The notes: generated from the letters alone by a model not told the origin. 64,000 nt of DNA from Streptomyces capitiformicae (GCF_002214185.1 NZ_CP022161.1:9369486-9433485); one strand, 5' to 3'; positions 26,657 through 35,514 are shown, numbered from the stretch's first letter. Program-made: numbers and translations.

Positions 26657-27613
26657 GGCCGCTCCCGCGATCGGCGCCGTGCGGGCGGGAGCGGCACCGC
26701 ATCGGCGCCTGCCACCACGGTGTTGGAGACGCTGCCCATGCCCTCGACGGTGAGGGTGACCGTGTCGCCGGGCTTGAGCGGCGGTGGGTCCTGTCTGCCC
26801 CGTACGCCCCATAGCTCGGCGAGGCAGCCGCCGTTGCCGCAGGTGCCCGAGCCGAGGACGTCACCGGGGCGCACCCAGGTGCCGCGCGAGGCGTAGGCGA
26901 CCATCTCCTCGAACGTCCAGCTCATGTTGGACAGCAGGTCCTCGCCGACCAGCTCACCGTTTACGAAGGCGGTCAGGGCGAGGCGCAGGAAGCCGTCCTC
27001 GTCCCGGTACTTCTCCAGCTCGTCGGTGGTGACCAGGTACGGGCCGAGGGTGGTGGCGGTGTCCTTGCCCTTGCAGGGGCCGAGGCCGACCTTCATCTCG
27101 GCGGACTGCAGGTCGCGGGCGGACCAGTCGTTGAAGATGGTGTAGCCGACGATGTGGTCGCGGGCCTGCTCGGGGGTGAGGTCGCGGCCCTCCTTGCCGA
27201 TCACGACGGCGACTTCGAGTTCGAAGTCGAGCACGCTCGAACCCGGCGGCATGGGAATGTCTTCGTGCGGGCCGCACACTGCGTACGGGTTGGGTGAAGT
27301 AGAAGGTCGGGGCCGCGTACCACTGCTCGGGCACCCCGGAGGCCCCGTCGACAGACCGTCGTACACCCTCGACGTGTTCCTCGAAGGTGACGAAGTCGCG
27401 CACGGTGGGCGGCTGGAGCGGGGGGAGCAGCCGCACCTCGGAGACATGGGGGCCGGCCGGAGCTTCAAGGGCCACTGTGCCTGCCTCGCACAGACCGCCG
27501 GACGCGATCAGTTCGGTGAGCGTGCACTCGCCGGGGACCGGGTGCAGCCGGCCGTCCTCGCCGACGACGGCGACACGGCGCTGGTGTTGGTGTTCGTACG
27601 CGGCGAAGCGCAT
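26653..27613 (-). pseudogene. FAH family protein (FAH2 type) of cluster A, one-base frameshift
   Basis: The intact-looking first part starts MRFAAYEHQHQRRVAVVGED and runs to APTFYFTQP; from there the protein continues in another frame as NPYAVCGPHEDIPMPPGSSV through LDFELEVAVVIGKEG, FNDWSARDLQ, GKDTATTLGPYLV and GSGTCGNGGCLAELWG. One extra C in the run near 27298-27301 (ACCCAACCC where ACCAACCC is expected) explains the break. The paralogue at 51664 is intact at the same point. A single homopolymer base could also be a sequencing error, in which case this is a working 320-residue enzyme. Confidence 0.85.
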
Positions 27614-27729
27614 GTGCGGCTCCAGGCTTCGGGACTACCGGGACTACGCGGTCTTCGGGTGGTGGGCCGGGGGCGCGGCGTGGAGCGTCAGGGCAGTTGA
27701 CAGGGCCACCGCGCCCCCGGAGCTCGGGA

Positions 27730-28665
27730 TCAGACGGGCGGGGCGACGAACACGCCGCGGTCGACGTCGTTGAACGACTCCTTGGCGACGAGTTCGTTCA
27801 TCGGGTTGGCCGTCCCCCACTGGTCGGCGATGTCGGGATCGGAGAAGTCGTAGACGTGCGGGTGCCAGGTGTCCTCGTCCAGGACCTCCAGCTCCGTCGT
27901 GTACTCGACGGTGTTGCCGTGCGGATCGAGGAAGTAGGTGAACGTGTTGTCGCCGGCCGTGTGCCGCCCCGGGCCCCAGAGCTTCCTGAAGCCCGCACGG
28001 ATGACCCGGCCGGAGCCGCGCAGGTACTCGTCGATGCCGCGCATCTCGAAGGAGACGTGGTGCAGCGAGGTGTGCGGGCCCTGCGCGATGGCCATCGAGT
28101 GGTGCTGGTTGCTGATCCGCATGAAGTGCATGGCCTCGCCCATGCGGGGATGCCAGAGAGTGTCGGAGAGACGGAAACCGAGGTGAGTCTCGTACCACTC
28201 CCGGGTTTTGTTCAGGTCCGGCGAATTGAGGACGACGTGCGACAGCTTGACCGGAATCGACTCCCTCTCCTCGATCTTGCGATGCTGTCGCACCTCGACG
28301 TCCGCCGAGACCTCGATGGTGCGCCCATCGACGTCGAAGAAGCGGAAGCCGTAACCGCCGCCGGGGGTGTCCGCCTTGCCCGGCTGGGAGACCAGTTGCA
28401 CTCCGCCGGCCAGCAGCCGCTCGGCGAGGGTGTCCACGTCCTGCGGTGAAGCCGCACCGTAGGAGATCAGGTCGAGCCGCTTCTCGTCAGCCTTGCGCAG
28501 CCGGACGACGTAGTTCTCGGGGGAGCCCTCGGCGGCCAGGAAGGAGACACCGGAGTCCTCGGCGACCTTGGTCAGGCCCCATACGCCGCCGTAGAAGTCG
28601 AGTTGCTTGTCGTAATCGGGCACGGCGAGGTCAACGTGCCGCAGATGGGTGAGCAGGCGGTTCAT
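27730..28665 (-). CDS. VOC-family extradiol dioxygenase, cluster A
   Basis: A 311-residue two-domain type I extradiol dioxygenase. The start MNRLLTHLRHVDLAVPDYDK was chosen by match to the cluster B copy. The C-terminal domain supplies the Fe(II) ligands: His in KLSHVVLNSPD, His in SLHHVSFEMRG and Glu in HGNTVEYTTELE. DTLWHPRMGEAMHFM and NPMNELVAKESFND are shared with the paralogue at 50640. It should open a catechol at a meta position, after hydroxylation by the monooxygenase encoded at 29467. Confidence 0.9.
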   Translation of the reverse strand: MNRLLTHLRHVDLAVPDYDKQLDFYGGVWGLTKVAEDSGVSFLAAEGSPENYVVRLRKADEKRLDLISYGAASPQDVDTLAERLLAGGVQLVSQPGKADTPGGGYGFRFFDVDGRTIEVSADVEVRQHRKIEERESIPVKLSHVVLNSPDLNKTREWYETHLGFRLSDTLWHPRMGEAMHFMRISNQHHSMAIAQGPHTSLHHVSFEMRGIDEYLRGSGRVIRAGFRKLWGPGRHTAGDNTFTYFLDPHGNTVEYTTELEVLDEDTWHPHVYDFSDPDIADQWGTANPMNELVAKESFNDVDRGVFVAPPV

Positions 28666-28678
28666 CGTGGGTGTCCTC

Positions 28679-29467
28679 TCAGGTGAGGTTGAGCAGCGCG
28701 GCCGCGTTGCCGCCGCGCACGGCGTCGAAGTCGGCGTCAGGCAGGGGGCGGCACGCAGAGCGCCGACGGGGTCGTCGGTGCCCATGTCGAAGGGGTAGTC
28801 GGAGCCCAGGAGGACCCGGTCGGCGTCTGCGGCAGTGATGCAGGCGGGCGCAGCCCGCGCCCACGTCGGAACGGGCTGTCCAGGCGTGGTCGGATCGGCC
28901 GATGTGCGTAGGGAGACAGCCGCCCCCTTGCGCGGCTGTCAGCTTCAGCTCGGGGCGCGGGCCAACACCCCCGAGAAGATGAGGTGCGAGAGGGCGACAG
29001 TGTTCTCGGTCAGCTGGCCGACAGTGTCGGACAGGTACCACTGGTCGAGACGTTCGTCGAGGGTGCAGCCAGGAGTGCAGGAAGACGAGCGTGCCCGTCT
29101 TCTCCACTCGTGACCAGAAAGTCTCGTAGACCGTGTCCGACAGTTCGCGTCCCGTTACGTGGCTGGAGATCTCCTCGTTCCGTTTCTCGTCCGCCCAGTA
29201 GTGGTAGTGCGATGGCGAGGGACTGACCAGCTGCACGTCCACGCCCTGCACGTCCACGCCCTGCGCGTCCATGGCGGCCAGTCGGGCGGACACGTCGGTC
29301 GGCCGCGACCTGGGCTCGCGCAGCATCGTCCCGTTGACGGCCAGGGCGACCGGTCCCTGGCGGCGGGCCTCGACCTCCTGGGCCGCCGCGGGTCTGGACC
29401 GGCCGGCTACCACGGCCTCGACCTTGGGCAGCAGGACGTGCGCGTGCACATCTACGGTGAGTCGCAT
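28679..29467 (-). pseudogene. ACMSD-like amidohydrolase, cluster A, deleted and frameshifted
   Basis: Compared with the intact gene at 49574, this copy starts properly (MRLTVDVHAHVLLPKVEAVV) and reaches HYHYWADEKRNE, then jumps to EISSHVTGRELSD: about 57 residues are missing. Later, after TLVFLHSW, the frame shifts; ELKLTAAQGGGCLPTHIGRS shows two substitutions in the metal site (H to Q in AxHGGG), and the region of GSDFPFDMG is read out of frame. The last DADFDAVRGGNAAALLNLT is back in frame. An enzyme is not expected. Confidence 0.9.
29231..29260. repeat. Exact 15-bp tandem repeat inside amidohydrolase pseudogene
   Basis: The unit CTGCACGTCCACGCC occurs twice in a row, giving GVDVQGVDVQ in the protein where the intact paralogue has a single copy. 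It is an in-frame slippage product. Confidence 0.85.
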
Positions 29468-30594
29468 CAGGGGAGCGCCTTGAGGAAGGTCATGGACCGG
29501 CCGATCAGCCCCGACATGTCGCCGTGCACTGCGTCCAGCTGCCACTGGCCGAGCTGCACGGACGCGTCGACGACTGTCCGCACCCGGGGAATGCGACGCT
29601 CGTAGTAGGCATGGAACAGCTCGTCGTCCCAGTCCCGTCCGCTCGTGAGCAGCTCGGCGAGGACGAGGGCATCCTCGAGCGACATGGCCGCCCCCTGCGC
29701 GAGGCTGGGCGGGCAGCAGTGGACGGCATCGCCGATCAGGACGATCCGGCCGCGGTGCCAGGAGCCCTCGACCAGCAACCGGTGGTACCAGGTGTAGTTG
29801 ATCTTCGCTGGGTCGGTGATGTGCTTGGCGATCTCGGGCCAGACACCGCCGTAATGGTCGGCGAGGCGGCGCATCTCGTCCGCGTACGACTCCGGCGGGA
29901 CCGCGTCACGGCTGCGGCATGCCTCGACGACGTAGGCGTAGAGAGTGGTCTCGCTGGTCGGGCAGTACCCTGCGGTGTACGCGGGGCCGCCGAACGTCAG
30001 GTCGGTGCGGGTGACGTCGGCAGGGCGCGGTGCGGGGGTGCGCCAGATCGCCTGGCCTGTGGGTTCGGGTTCGGCCGTGATGCCGATGGCCGCGCGAGTG
30101 GCCGAGTTGAGGCCGTCGGCGCCGATGACCAGGTCGTAGCGACCGTTCGTGCCGTCGCTGAACCGCACCGAGACTCCGTCGGCGTCCTGCTCCAGGTTCT
30201 CAGCGGTGGTGCCCAGACGGACGGTGGCGCCGGAGGCGCGGACCGCGTCGATGAGGATCTGCTGGAGCTCGGGGCGCTGCATGCCAACGGTGGCGGGCAG
30301 GTCCTCCCCACCGGTCTTGATGTCCTCGAAGACGTGCAGGAGGGTGCCGCCCAGGTCGGTGATGCCCAGCGAGCCGAAGGGGAAGCAGGAGGCTTCCACC
30401 TGCTCCCAGACACCCAGTTCACGCAGGACACGCAGGGCATTGCCCTGGACGGTGATCCCGGAGCCGGTGGTGGCGTTCCAGTCGGGCTTGGCCTCGATGA
30501 GGTCGACGGTGAGGCCGGCGCGCCTGAGCAGGATCGTCACCGAGTTGCCGGCGGAGCCGCCGCCGATGACGAGGACTCTACGGGCTGTGGTCAT
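29467..30594 (-). CDS. Group A FAD monooxygenase, cluster A
   Basis: A 375-residue single-component flavoprotein hydroxylase. It has VLVIGGGSAGNSVTILLRRA at residue 6 onward, LVIGADGLNSATRAAIG, and RIVLIGDAVHCCPPSLAQGA with AMSLEDALVLAELL. The size and motifs resemble salicylate- and 6-hydroxynicotinate-hydroxylase-type enzymes. Its stop meets the start of the amidohydrolase pseudogene, and it lies 22 bp after the cyclase gene. It would hydroxylate an aromatic ring to yield the diol opened by the VOC dioxygenase. Confidence 0.9.
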   Translation of the reverse strand: MTTARRVLVIGGGSAGNSVTILLRRAGLTVDLIEAKPDWNATTGSGITVQGNALRVLRELGVWEQVEASCFPFGSLGITDLGGTLLHVFEDIKTGGEDLPATVGMQRPELQQILIDAVRASGATVRLGTTAENLEQDADGVSVRFSDGTNGRYDLVIGADGLNSATRAAIGITAEPEPTGQAIWRTPAPRPADVTRTDLTFGGPAYTAGYCPTSETTLYAYVVEACRSRDAVPPESYADEMRRLADHYGGVWPEIAKHITDPAKINYTWYHRLLVEGSWHRGRIVLIGDAVHCCPPSLAQGAAMSLEDALVLAELLTSGRDWDDELFHAYYERRIPRVRTVVDASVQLGQWQLDAVHGDMSGLIGRSMTFLKALP

Positions 30595-30616
30595 GGGAAC
30601 TCCCTTGTCCCGTGGG

Positions 30617-31609
30617 TTACTTGACGGCGATGGGGTTGACGGGTGAGCCGACGGCTCCGGTGATGGGCAGGGGTGCCGCGGTGAGCCAGAACTCGTAGAC
30701 GCCGTCGTCCGCGCAGTCCGCGGCGAGCGTGTCGAGGTCCCACATCTCGCCGACCAGCAGACCCATGTTGGGGATGGCGATGTGGTGCAGCGGCTGGAAG
30801 GCGCCCTCGAACTCATTGGGCCGCACCTCGAAGCCCCAAGTGTCGGTGGCAATGGCGGCGATCTCCGTGCCGTGCAGCCAGCCGGCGCTGGTGAAGGAGA
30901 GGCCGGGCGCCGGCCCTCCCGCGTAGTCGCCCCAGCCGTCGCGCCGGGCGCGGGCGAGGTGACCGGTGCGGACGAGGACGATGTCACCACGTCCGACGGT
31001 CACCCCGTGCGCCGTGGCGGTCGCGGTCAGATGCTCCTCGGCGATCGCGAACCCGTCGGGCAACTCTCCCCCACTCTCGGCTGCGCTCGAGCGGGAGGTG
31101 CCCCCACGGTCACCGATCACCCGTCCGGCGTCCAGGAGAACGCCGCGCCCGGCGACGTACGGCGCCATGTGCTCGATCCCGGTGACCAGGTCGCCGTCGG
31201 AGGTGACGACCTTCTCGGCCGCCCGCCCGTTCCACGCCTTGCCGTGGTCGAAGATGTGCCCGAGCCCGTCCCACTGGGTCGAGCACTGCAGCGGCATCGC
31301 GATCACGTCGTCGGCGCCGCCGATGCCGTGCGGGAAGCCCTGGTTGCCGAGGGCGGCGTCGGTGCCGGTGTCGAGCATGGTGTGCACCGGGTTGGTCCGA
31401 CGCCGCCAGCCCTTCTGCGGGCCGTTCATGTCGAAGGACTGCGACAGCGAGAAGCTCGCGCCCCGCCGCACCAGAGCGGCACCCTCGCGCCGCTTGGCCT
31501 CGTCGAGGAAGTTCAGGGTGCCGAGGACGTCGTCCTCGCCCCAACGCCCCCAGTTCGAGTACTTCTTGGCGGCCTCCGCGATCGCGCCCTCGGGATCATG
31601 CCGGTTCAC
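30617..31609 (-). CDS. Cyclase family (kynurenine formamidase-like) protein, cluster A
   Basis: A 330-residue protein of the metal-dependent cyclase/formamidase family from a GTG overlapping the FAH1 remnant (GTGA). It has the N-terminal KYSNWGRWGEDDVLGTLNFL and the metal site QCSTQWDGLGHIFDHG, where the canonical HxGTHxDxPxH appears as TQWDGLGH, normal for this long subgroup. Family members hydrolyse amides, lactones or act on acid esters. A 43-bp palindromic GC repeat encodes the GGTSRSSAAESGGEL stretch in the middle. Confidence 0.88.
   Translation of the reverse strand: MNRHDPEGAIAEAAKKYSNWGRWGEDDVLGTLNFLDEAKRREGAALVRRGASFSLSQSFDMNGPQKGWRRRTNPVHTMLDTGTDAALGNQGFPHGIGGADDVIAMPLQCSTQWDGLGHIFDHGKAWNGRAAEKVVTSDGDLVTGIEHMAPYVAGRGVLLDAGRVIGDRGGTSRSSAAESGGELPDGFAIAEEHLTATATAHGVTVGRGDIVLVRTGHLARARRDGWGDYAGGPAPGLSFTSAGWLHGTEIAAIATDTWGFEVRPNEFEGAFQPLHHIAIPNMGLLVGEMWDLDTLAADCADDGVYEFWLTAAPLPITGAVGSPVNPIAVK
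31064..31106. repeat. Streptomyces-type palindromic GC repeat in cyclase gene A
   Basis: The region CTCTCCCCCACTCTCGGCTG to GGAGGTGCCCCCA is an imperfect palindrome with a CTCGAGC centre. It resembles short dispersed repeats common between Streptomyces genes. Here it is in frame inside a coding sequence and is present at the same place in the paralogue (47897-47939). Confidence 0.65.
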
Positions 31610-31932
31610 GCGCACTCCTCGACACATCGGGGGCGCTGCAGGCCGAGCGGGAAGATCTGCCGGGGCTCGACCGGGGCGTGCACGCGCAGGCCCTCCCGCG
31701 GCTGCCAAGCAGCCCTCTCGCCCGCCGCGAGGGCGCGCAGACGGGGCATTTCCTCGTCCCAGCTCTCCAGGAGCGTGCGGATCGTAACCACCTGTTCACC
31801 GAAGGCGGTGCGCAGGTCGAGAGCGCGGCCGTCCGGCATTACCAGGGCGGGAAACGGGACCCCGTCGGGGGCGGAGAGGCGGCCGAGAGCGAAGGGACCG
31901 GTGAAAAGGACTGACGTGGCTGCGGGTTTCAC
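31606..31932 (-). pseudogene. FAH1 of cluster A with internal deletion
   Basis: A 108-codon frame from a GTG behind AGGAGG. It starts like the 331-residue FAH1 of cluster B (FTGPFALGRLSAPDGVPFPA) up to VEPRQIFP, then jumps directly to LGLQRPRCVEECA, the last residues of the enzyme. About 220 residues with the whole metal site are gone, but the deletion is in frame and the GTGA overlap with the cyclase gene is kept. It cannot be a catalyst. It may persist because translating it feeds ribosomes to the coupled cyclase gene. Confidence 0.88.
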
Positions 31933-31957
31933 GGACGTGTCCTCCTGATTGCGATGG

Positions 31958-31998
31958 GACTAATGTGGCCGCACCTCACCCGATCTGAGAAATTGATT
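31958..31998. promoter_or_regulatory. Conserved promoter/operator of cluster A
   Basis: On the minus strand this holds AATCAATTTC followed 14 bp later by GGTGCGGCCACATTAGTC, then a ribosome site and the GTG of FAH1. The same block with the same spacing lies at 46330-46370 in front of FAH1 of cluster B. It sits between FAH1 and its divergent LysR gene, so it is probably the LysR binding site together with the FAH1 promoter. Confidence 0.7.
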
Positions 31999-32064
31999 AT
32001 GTGGATCCGATCATCCGTCCTGCTGATGGGGGCGGGATCGTCGTCGTCTTTGCTGGAGCGCGCC

Positions 32065-32982
32065 GTGAACCTGGCAAGTCTTGATCTCAACCTGGTCGTC
32101 GCCCTGCGCGCCCTGTTGGAGGAGCGCAATGTGACGCGGGCCGGTCGGCGCATCGGCCTGAGTCAGCCCGCGATGAGCGCCGCTCTGGCCAAGCTGCGCC
32201 GGCACTTCGACGACGAGCTGCTCGCCCGCGTCGGCGGTCACTACGAGCTGACGGCCCTGGGCGAGGTCCTTCTCGATCGCACCATGGCGACCTGCGGCCT
32301 GTTGGAACGCCTCTTCACCAGTCAGGCCGACTTCGATCCGACCGCAGAGTCAAGGGAATTCACCCTCGCCGCCACCGACTACGCGGTGACCGTCTTCGGG
32401 GCCGACCTTGCCCGCGCCTTCGACCGTGAGGCCCCTGGCATCCGCGTGCGCTTCGTGCAGATCCCGAACGGCATCAGTGAGGAGCCGGGCGCGCTGCTGA
32501 GCACCGTCGACGGCATGATCATGCCGCATGGCATCATCAGCGACTTCCCCGCCACCGAGCTGTTCCAGGACGGTTGGGTCTTCCTCGTCGCCGAGGACAA
32601 CCGCGAGGTGGGTGATCACCTCACCCGTGAGGACGTGGCGCGGCTGCCGTGGGTGACGTACCTGCGCGCCTACGACTCACCGGCGGTCCGCCAGCTCGGG
32701 ATGCTCGGCATCGAACCACGGGTGGACGTCTCCGTCGGCAGCTTCACGACGCTTCCCTTCCTGGTGGCCGGCACGCGTCGCATCGCCCTCATCCCCGCAC
32801 TCCTCGCCGAACGCCTCCGTGGAACCGCACCGGTACGGATCATGAAACCGCCCTACGAGTCCGTACCGCTGCAGGAGGCGCTGTGGTGGCATCCCCTGCA
32901 CACCCGCGACGCCGCGCACATCTGGCTGCGGGAGACCGCGGCGCGCGTGGCGGCGGCCAAGAAACAGCAGACCATCCGCTGA
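32065..32982 (+). CDS. LysR-type regulator, cluster A
   Basis: A 305-residue LysR protein. The GTG start giving VNLASLDLNLVVALRALLEE was chosen over an upstream ATG because the cluster B paralogue starts at the same point (MHLASLDLN) and a GGAG precedes it. The helix-turn-helix covers about residues 18-45 (NVTRAGRRIGLSQPAMSAAL). The effector domain includes EFTLAATDYAVTVFG and FLVAGTRRIALIPALLAERL. It is divergent from the cluster A catabolic operon and probably activates it in response to the aromatic substrate. Confidence 0.9.
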   Translation: MNLASLDLNLVVALRALLEERNVTRAGRRIGLSQPAMSAALAKLRRHFDDELLARVGGHYELTALGEVLLDRTMATCGLLERLFTSQADFDPTAESREFTLAATDYAVTVFGADLARAFDREAPGIRVRFVQIPNGISEEPGALLSTVDGMIMPHGIISDFPATELFQDGWVFLVAEDNREVGDHLTREDVARLPWVTYLRAYDSPAVRQLGMLGIEPRVDVSVGSFTTLPFLVAGTRRIALIPALLAERLRGTAPVRIMKPPYESVPLQEALWWHPLHTRDAAHIWLRETAARVAAAKKQQTIR

Positions 32983-33173
32983 GCGGATGAGGGGATCCGG
33001 CAGTTCGATGGCGCGAAGGCTAGGCGACGGGAGTGGGCTGGCTCATAGTCGGGGCAGTTCCTGACGTGCGCTGTTCCTGGGCGCGATCCCTCGGGTGCAT
33101 CGGCGCCCCACGGCGCGGCACAGCCACGCCCACGCCACGGCGCCCCACCCTGCCACCACACGTGGAGTCCGGC

Positions 33174-34412
33174 ATGTCCAGATCCGTTTCCCTGCCCGCG
33201 CCAACCGACAAGACCCACCCGAGCGCCGCGAACGCGGGCCCACTGCGCGCCACGCTGCTGATGGCCGGCAGCTGTCTGCCAGTGCTGGGCGCCGTCCTGA
33301 TCGCGCCGGTCCTGCCGAAGATGCAGGAACACTTCGATGCCGTACCCGGCGCCAAGACCCTCGTCCCCGTCGTCCTGACCATCCCGGCGCTCGCGCTGGC
33401 ACTGCTGGCCCCCTTCGCGGGCGTCATCGTGGACCGCCTCGGCCGCGTTCGCCTGCTCGTCTGGGCGACGGCGCTGTACGCGCTGCTCGGTACCGCCCCG
33501 CTGTGGCTGGACTCGCTCGACGCCATCCTGGTCAGCCGGGTGCTGGTCGGCATCACCGAGGCAGCCATCATGACCTGCTGCACCACGCTGATCGGCGACT
33601 ACTACACAGGGTCCGTGCGCGACCGCTACCTCGCCCTGCAGACCATGTGCGCCTCCGTCTCCGCCACCGCGTTCTTCGTCATCGGCGGCGCCGCCGGCTC
33701 AGCGGGCTGGCGCGCGCCCTTCTGGGTGTACGCCATAGGTCTGCTGCTGGCCCCCGCCATGGCCGCCACCCTGTCCAAGCCCCGGCCCGAGAGCGCGGGG
33801 GTGCCCCAAGAGCCAGCGGCCGAGAAGAAGCCATTCCCCGTGCGACGGCTGGCGGGCATCTGCACGCTCACGGTGTTCGGCGCGATGGTCTTCTACACCG
33901 TGCCCGTCGAGATGTCCTACCTGCTCGACGACCTGGGCGTGAAGTCCACCGGCGTCATCGGCCTGGCCACCGCCCTCGCCAGCGCCGCCACCGTGGCGGG
34001 GTCCATCGCCTTCACCAAACTAGCGGGCAACCCTGCCGGCAGGCTGCCCCTGGTCTTCGCCCTGTGCGCGGCCGGATTCGTGGTGATCGCCCTGGCGAGC
34101 AGCCCGCTGGTGGTGATCGCCGGTGCCGTACTCAACTGCCTGGGCACCGGAATCCTGCTGCCCTCACTGCTCACCATCGCGATGTCCCGGCTTGACTACG
34201 CCGACCGAGGCCGCGGCACCGGACTGTGGACGGCCGCGTTCTTCGCGGGCGAGTTCGTCTGCCCGCTCGTCCTGATCGCCCTGGAGTCGGCCACCGGCAG
34301 CCTGGCCCACGCCGTCGGCCTCCTCGGCCTCGCCTCGGCTCTGACGGCCGGCGGGTTGCTGCTCGGCCGCCGTCGGCTTGCGACACGGCTCAGTGAAGGC
34401 GAAGCCGTATAG
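33174..34412 (+). CDS. MFS transporter, cluster A
   Basis: A 412-residue 12-helix major facilitator protein starting MSRSVSLPAPTDKT behind GGAG. It has LLMAGSCLPVLGAVLIAPVL as the first membrane helix, the loop 2-3 motif GVIVDRLGRVRLLV, and ITEAAIMTCCTTLIGDYYTG in helix 4-5. A close paralogue is at 52864. Expected to take up the aromatic substrate or export a toxic intermediate at the inner membrane. It lies 191 bp after the LysR gene, in the same direction. Confidence 0.9.
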   Translation: MSRSVSLPAPTDKTHPSAANAGPLRATLLMAGSCLPVLGAVLIAPVLPKMQEHFDAVPGAKTLVPVVLTIPALALALLAPFAGVIVDRLGRVRLLVWATALYALLGTAPLWLDSLDAILVSRVLVGITEAAIMTCCTTLIGDYYTGSVRDRYLALQTMCASVSATAFFVIGGAAGSAGWRAPFWVYAIGLLLAPAMAATLSKPRPESAGVPQEPAAEKKPFPVRRLAGICTLTVFGAMVFYTVPVEMSYLLDDLGVKSTGVIGLATALASAATVAGSIAFTKLAGNPAGRLPLVFALCAAGFVVIALASSPLVVIAGAVLNCLGTGILLPSLLTIAMSRLDYADRGRGTGLWTAAFFAGEFVCPLVLIALESATGSLAHAVGLLGLASALTAGGLLLGRRRLATRLSEGEAV

Positions 34413-34574
34413 CGCGCCCCAGGTTTCCTGTGATCCGTCCCGGGTCGACCCGGCGTTCTAGGCGTCGTTGCGGGTGGAACCGCCCGCCCAGGGCTTCTTC
34501 CGGCTTACCACCGAGCGGGTGGCCATCGGGGACGTCATTATTTCGGTCGAGAGGGAGGAGGGTGACATAACCCG

Positions 34575-35103
34575 GACCACCTGCTCGCCTACAACCAGCT
34601 GTACCTCGCTCTGCCGGACGAGGTACAGCGCGCGACCGGCTCCCAGGCAGCCCTTTCCTGGTTGTTCGCCCTGTCCTCCCTGCTGGTCGTCTGTGCCCAC
34701 CTGTCCATCACACGCTGGGCAGGTGACCGGCTCGGCCTGCGCCGCTCAATGATCGGCGGGCTGCTGCTCATCGCGGCCGGTTTCGGGGTCGTGCCCGTCG
34801 GCCCGCCGACTGGACGGGGTGGCCGGGTTGTTGCCCGCCGCCGGGTACGTCGTCCTGCTCACCCTCGGCCAGATGCTGGTCGTCCCCGCCGACCGCGCCT
34901 GGGTGCCCGACCTCGCCGAGGACGGCCGCATCGGCCTCTACACCGGCGCGCTGTCCTCCGTCTCCGGCCTGATCGTCCTTATCGGCAGCTCGGCGACGGG
35001 CTCCCTGCTCGATCTGGGCCTCCCGGCCGCCGTGCCCTGGCTGGTCCTGGCCGCAGTGCCGGCCGTAGCGGTGGCGATCCTGCCGAGCTGCTCGGAACGG
35101 TAG
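34575..35103 (+). pseudogene. MFS transporter fragment, frameshifted
   Basis: One frame reads LLAYNQLYLALPDEVQRATG and LFALSSLLVVCAHLSITRWA, then GDRLGLRRSMIGGLLLIAAG; after a shift near 34805 another reads LPAAGYVVLLTLGQMLVVPA and ends ALSSVSGLIVLIGSSATG. These are the second half of an MdtH/MFS-type transporter not closely similar to the neighbour at 33174. The N-terminal half is missing. Confidence 0.75.
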
Positions 35104-35514
35104 GCGGATACGGGAGTGGACGGGAAGGACATGGACGGCCGGGTCGGGAGCTGACAGCAGTCCGCGCAGCTGCCGGTTTTCCAAGGTCAGTTGGTTGACC
35201 ACCCGGACCAGACCTTGAACGTCGGCGCGGAGTTGTTCGAGTTCGGCTTTGTCCTTCTCGCGGAGTTCCTTGAGCCGTACGACTTGCTTGCGGAGCCGGG
35301 TCTCGGCGTCGGTGGGTTGTCCGCGTTCTTTGACCTTGGCGTAGAACTCGTTCTTCAGGTCGAGGTGGCGCTGGGTGAGGGCGTTGCGGGGGACGCCGGC
35401 CTCGATGGCGAGGGCCACGATGGTCAGGGCTCCGTTGGAGCGCTCGGGTCGGCCGGTCAGGATGCGGTCCATGGCGGCGCGGATGCGGTCGCGCTCGTCT
35501 GCTGTTCCGCTCAC
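34768..35514 (-). CDS. Integrase-associated coiled-coil protein, 3' end rebuilt
   Basis: The GTG overlaps the integrase stop (GTGA), a pairing usual for small helper proteins encoded after some actinobacterial tyrosine recombinases. Residues 1-60 look like a DNA-binding head (RIRAAMDRILTGRPERSNGA), followed by a coiled coil of about 50 residues (RKQVVRLKELREKDKAELEQ). From roughly residue 135 onward the frame only runs antisense through the MFS remnant, so the natural end was lost. Function by association only. Confidence 0.55.
   Translation of the reverse strand: MSGTADERDRIRAAMDRILTGRPERSNGALTIVALAIEAGVPRNALTQRHLDLKNEFYAKVKERGQPTDAETRLRKQVVRLKELREKDKAELEQLRADVQGLVRVVNQLTLENRQLRGLLSAPDPAVHVLPVHSRIRLPFRAARQDRHRYGRHCGQDQPGHGGREAQIEQGARRRAADKDDQAGDGGQRAGVEADAAVLGEVGHPGAVGGDDQHLAEGEQDDVPGGGQQPGHPVQSAGRRARPRNRPR

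Noticed and set aside
27614..27729. Possible terminator or small RNA between FAH2 and dioxygenase of cluster A
   Set aside because: GC-rich with some pairing potential, but no clear hairpin followed by a T-run; genes on both sides appear to be in one operon.
33780..33825. GC-rich palindrome-like stretch in MFS gene A
   Set aside because: Contains GGGGGTGCCCC but lacks the paired arm seen in the cyclase and AraC repeats; too short to call a repeat element.
34468..34752. Possible small gene just upstream of the MFS remnant
   Set aside because: Reads partly protein-like (RLTTERVAIGDVIIS) but has no ribosome site or family match and overlaps the transporter fragment in another frame.
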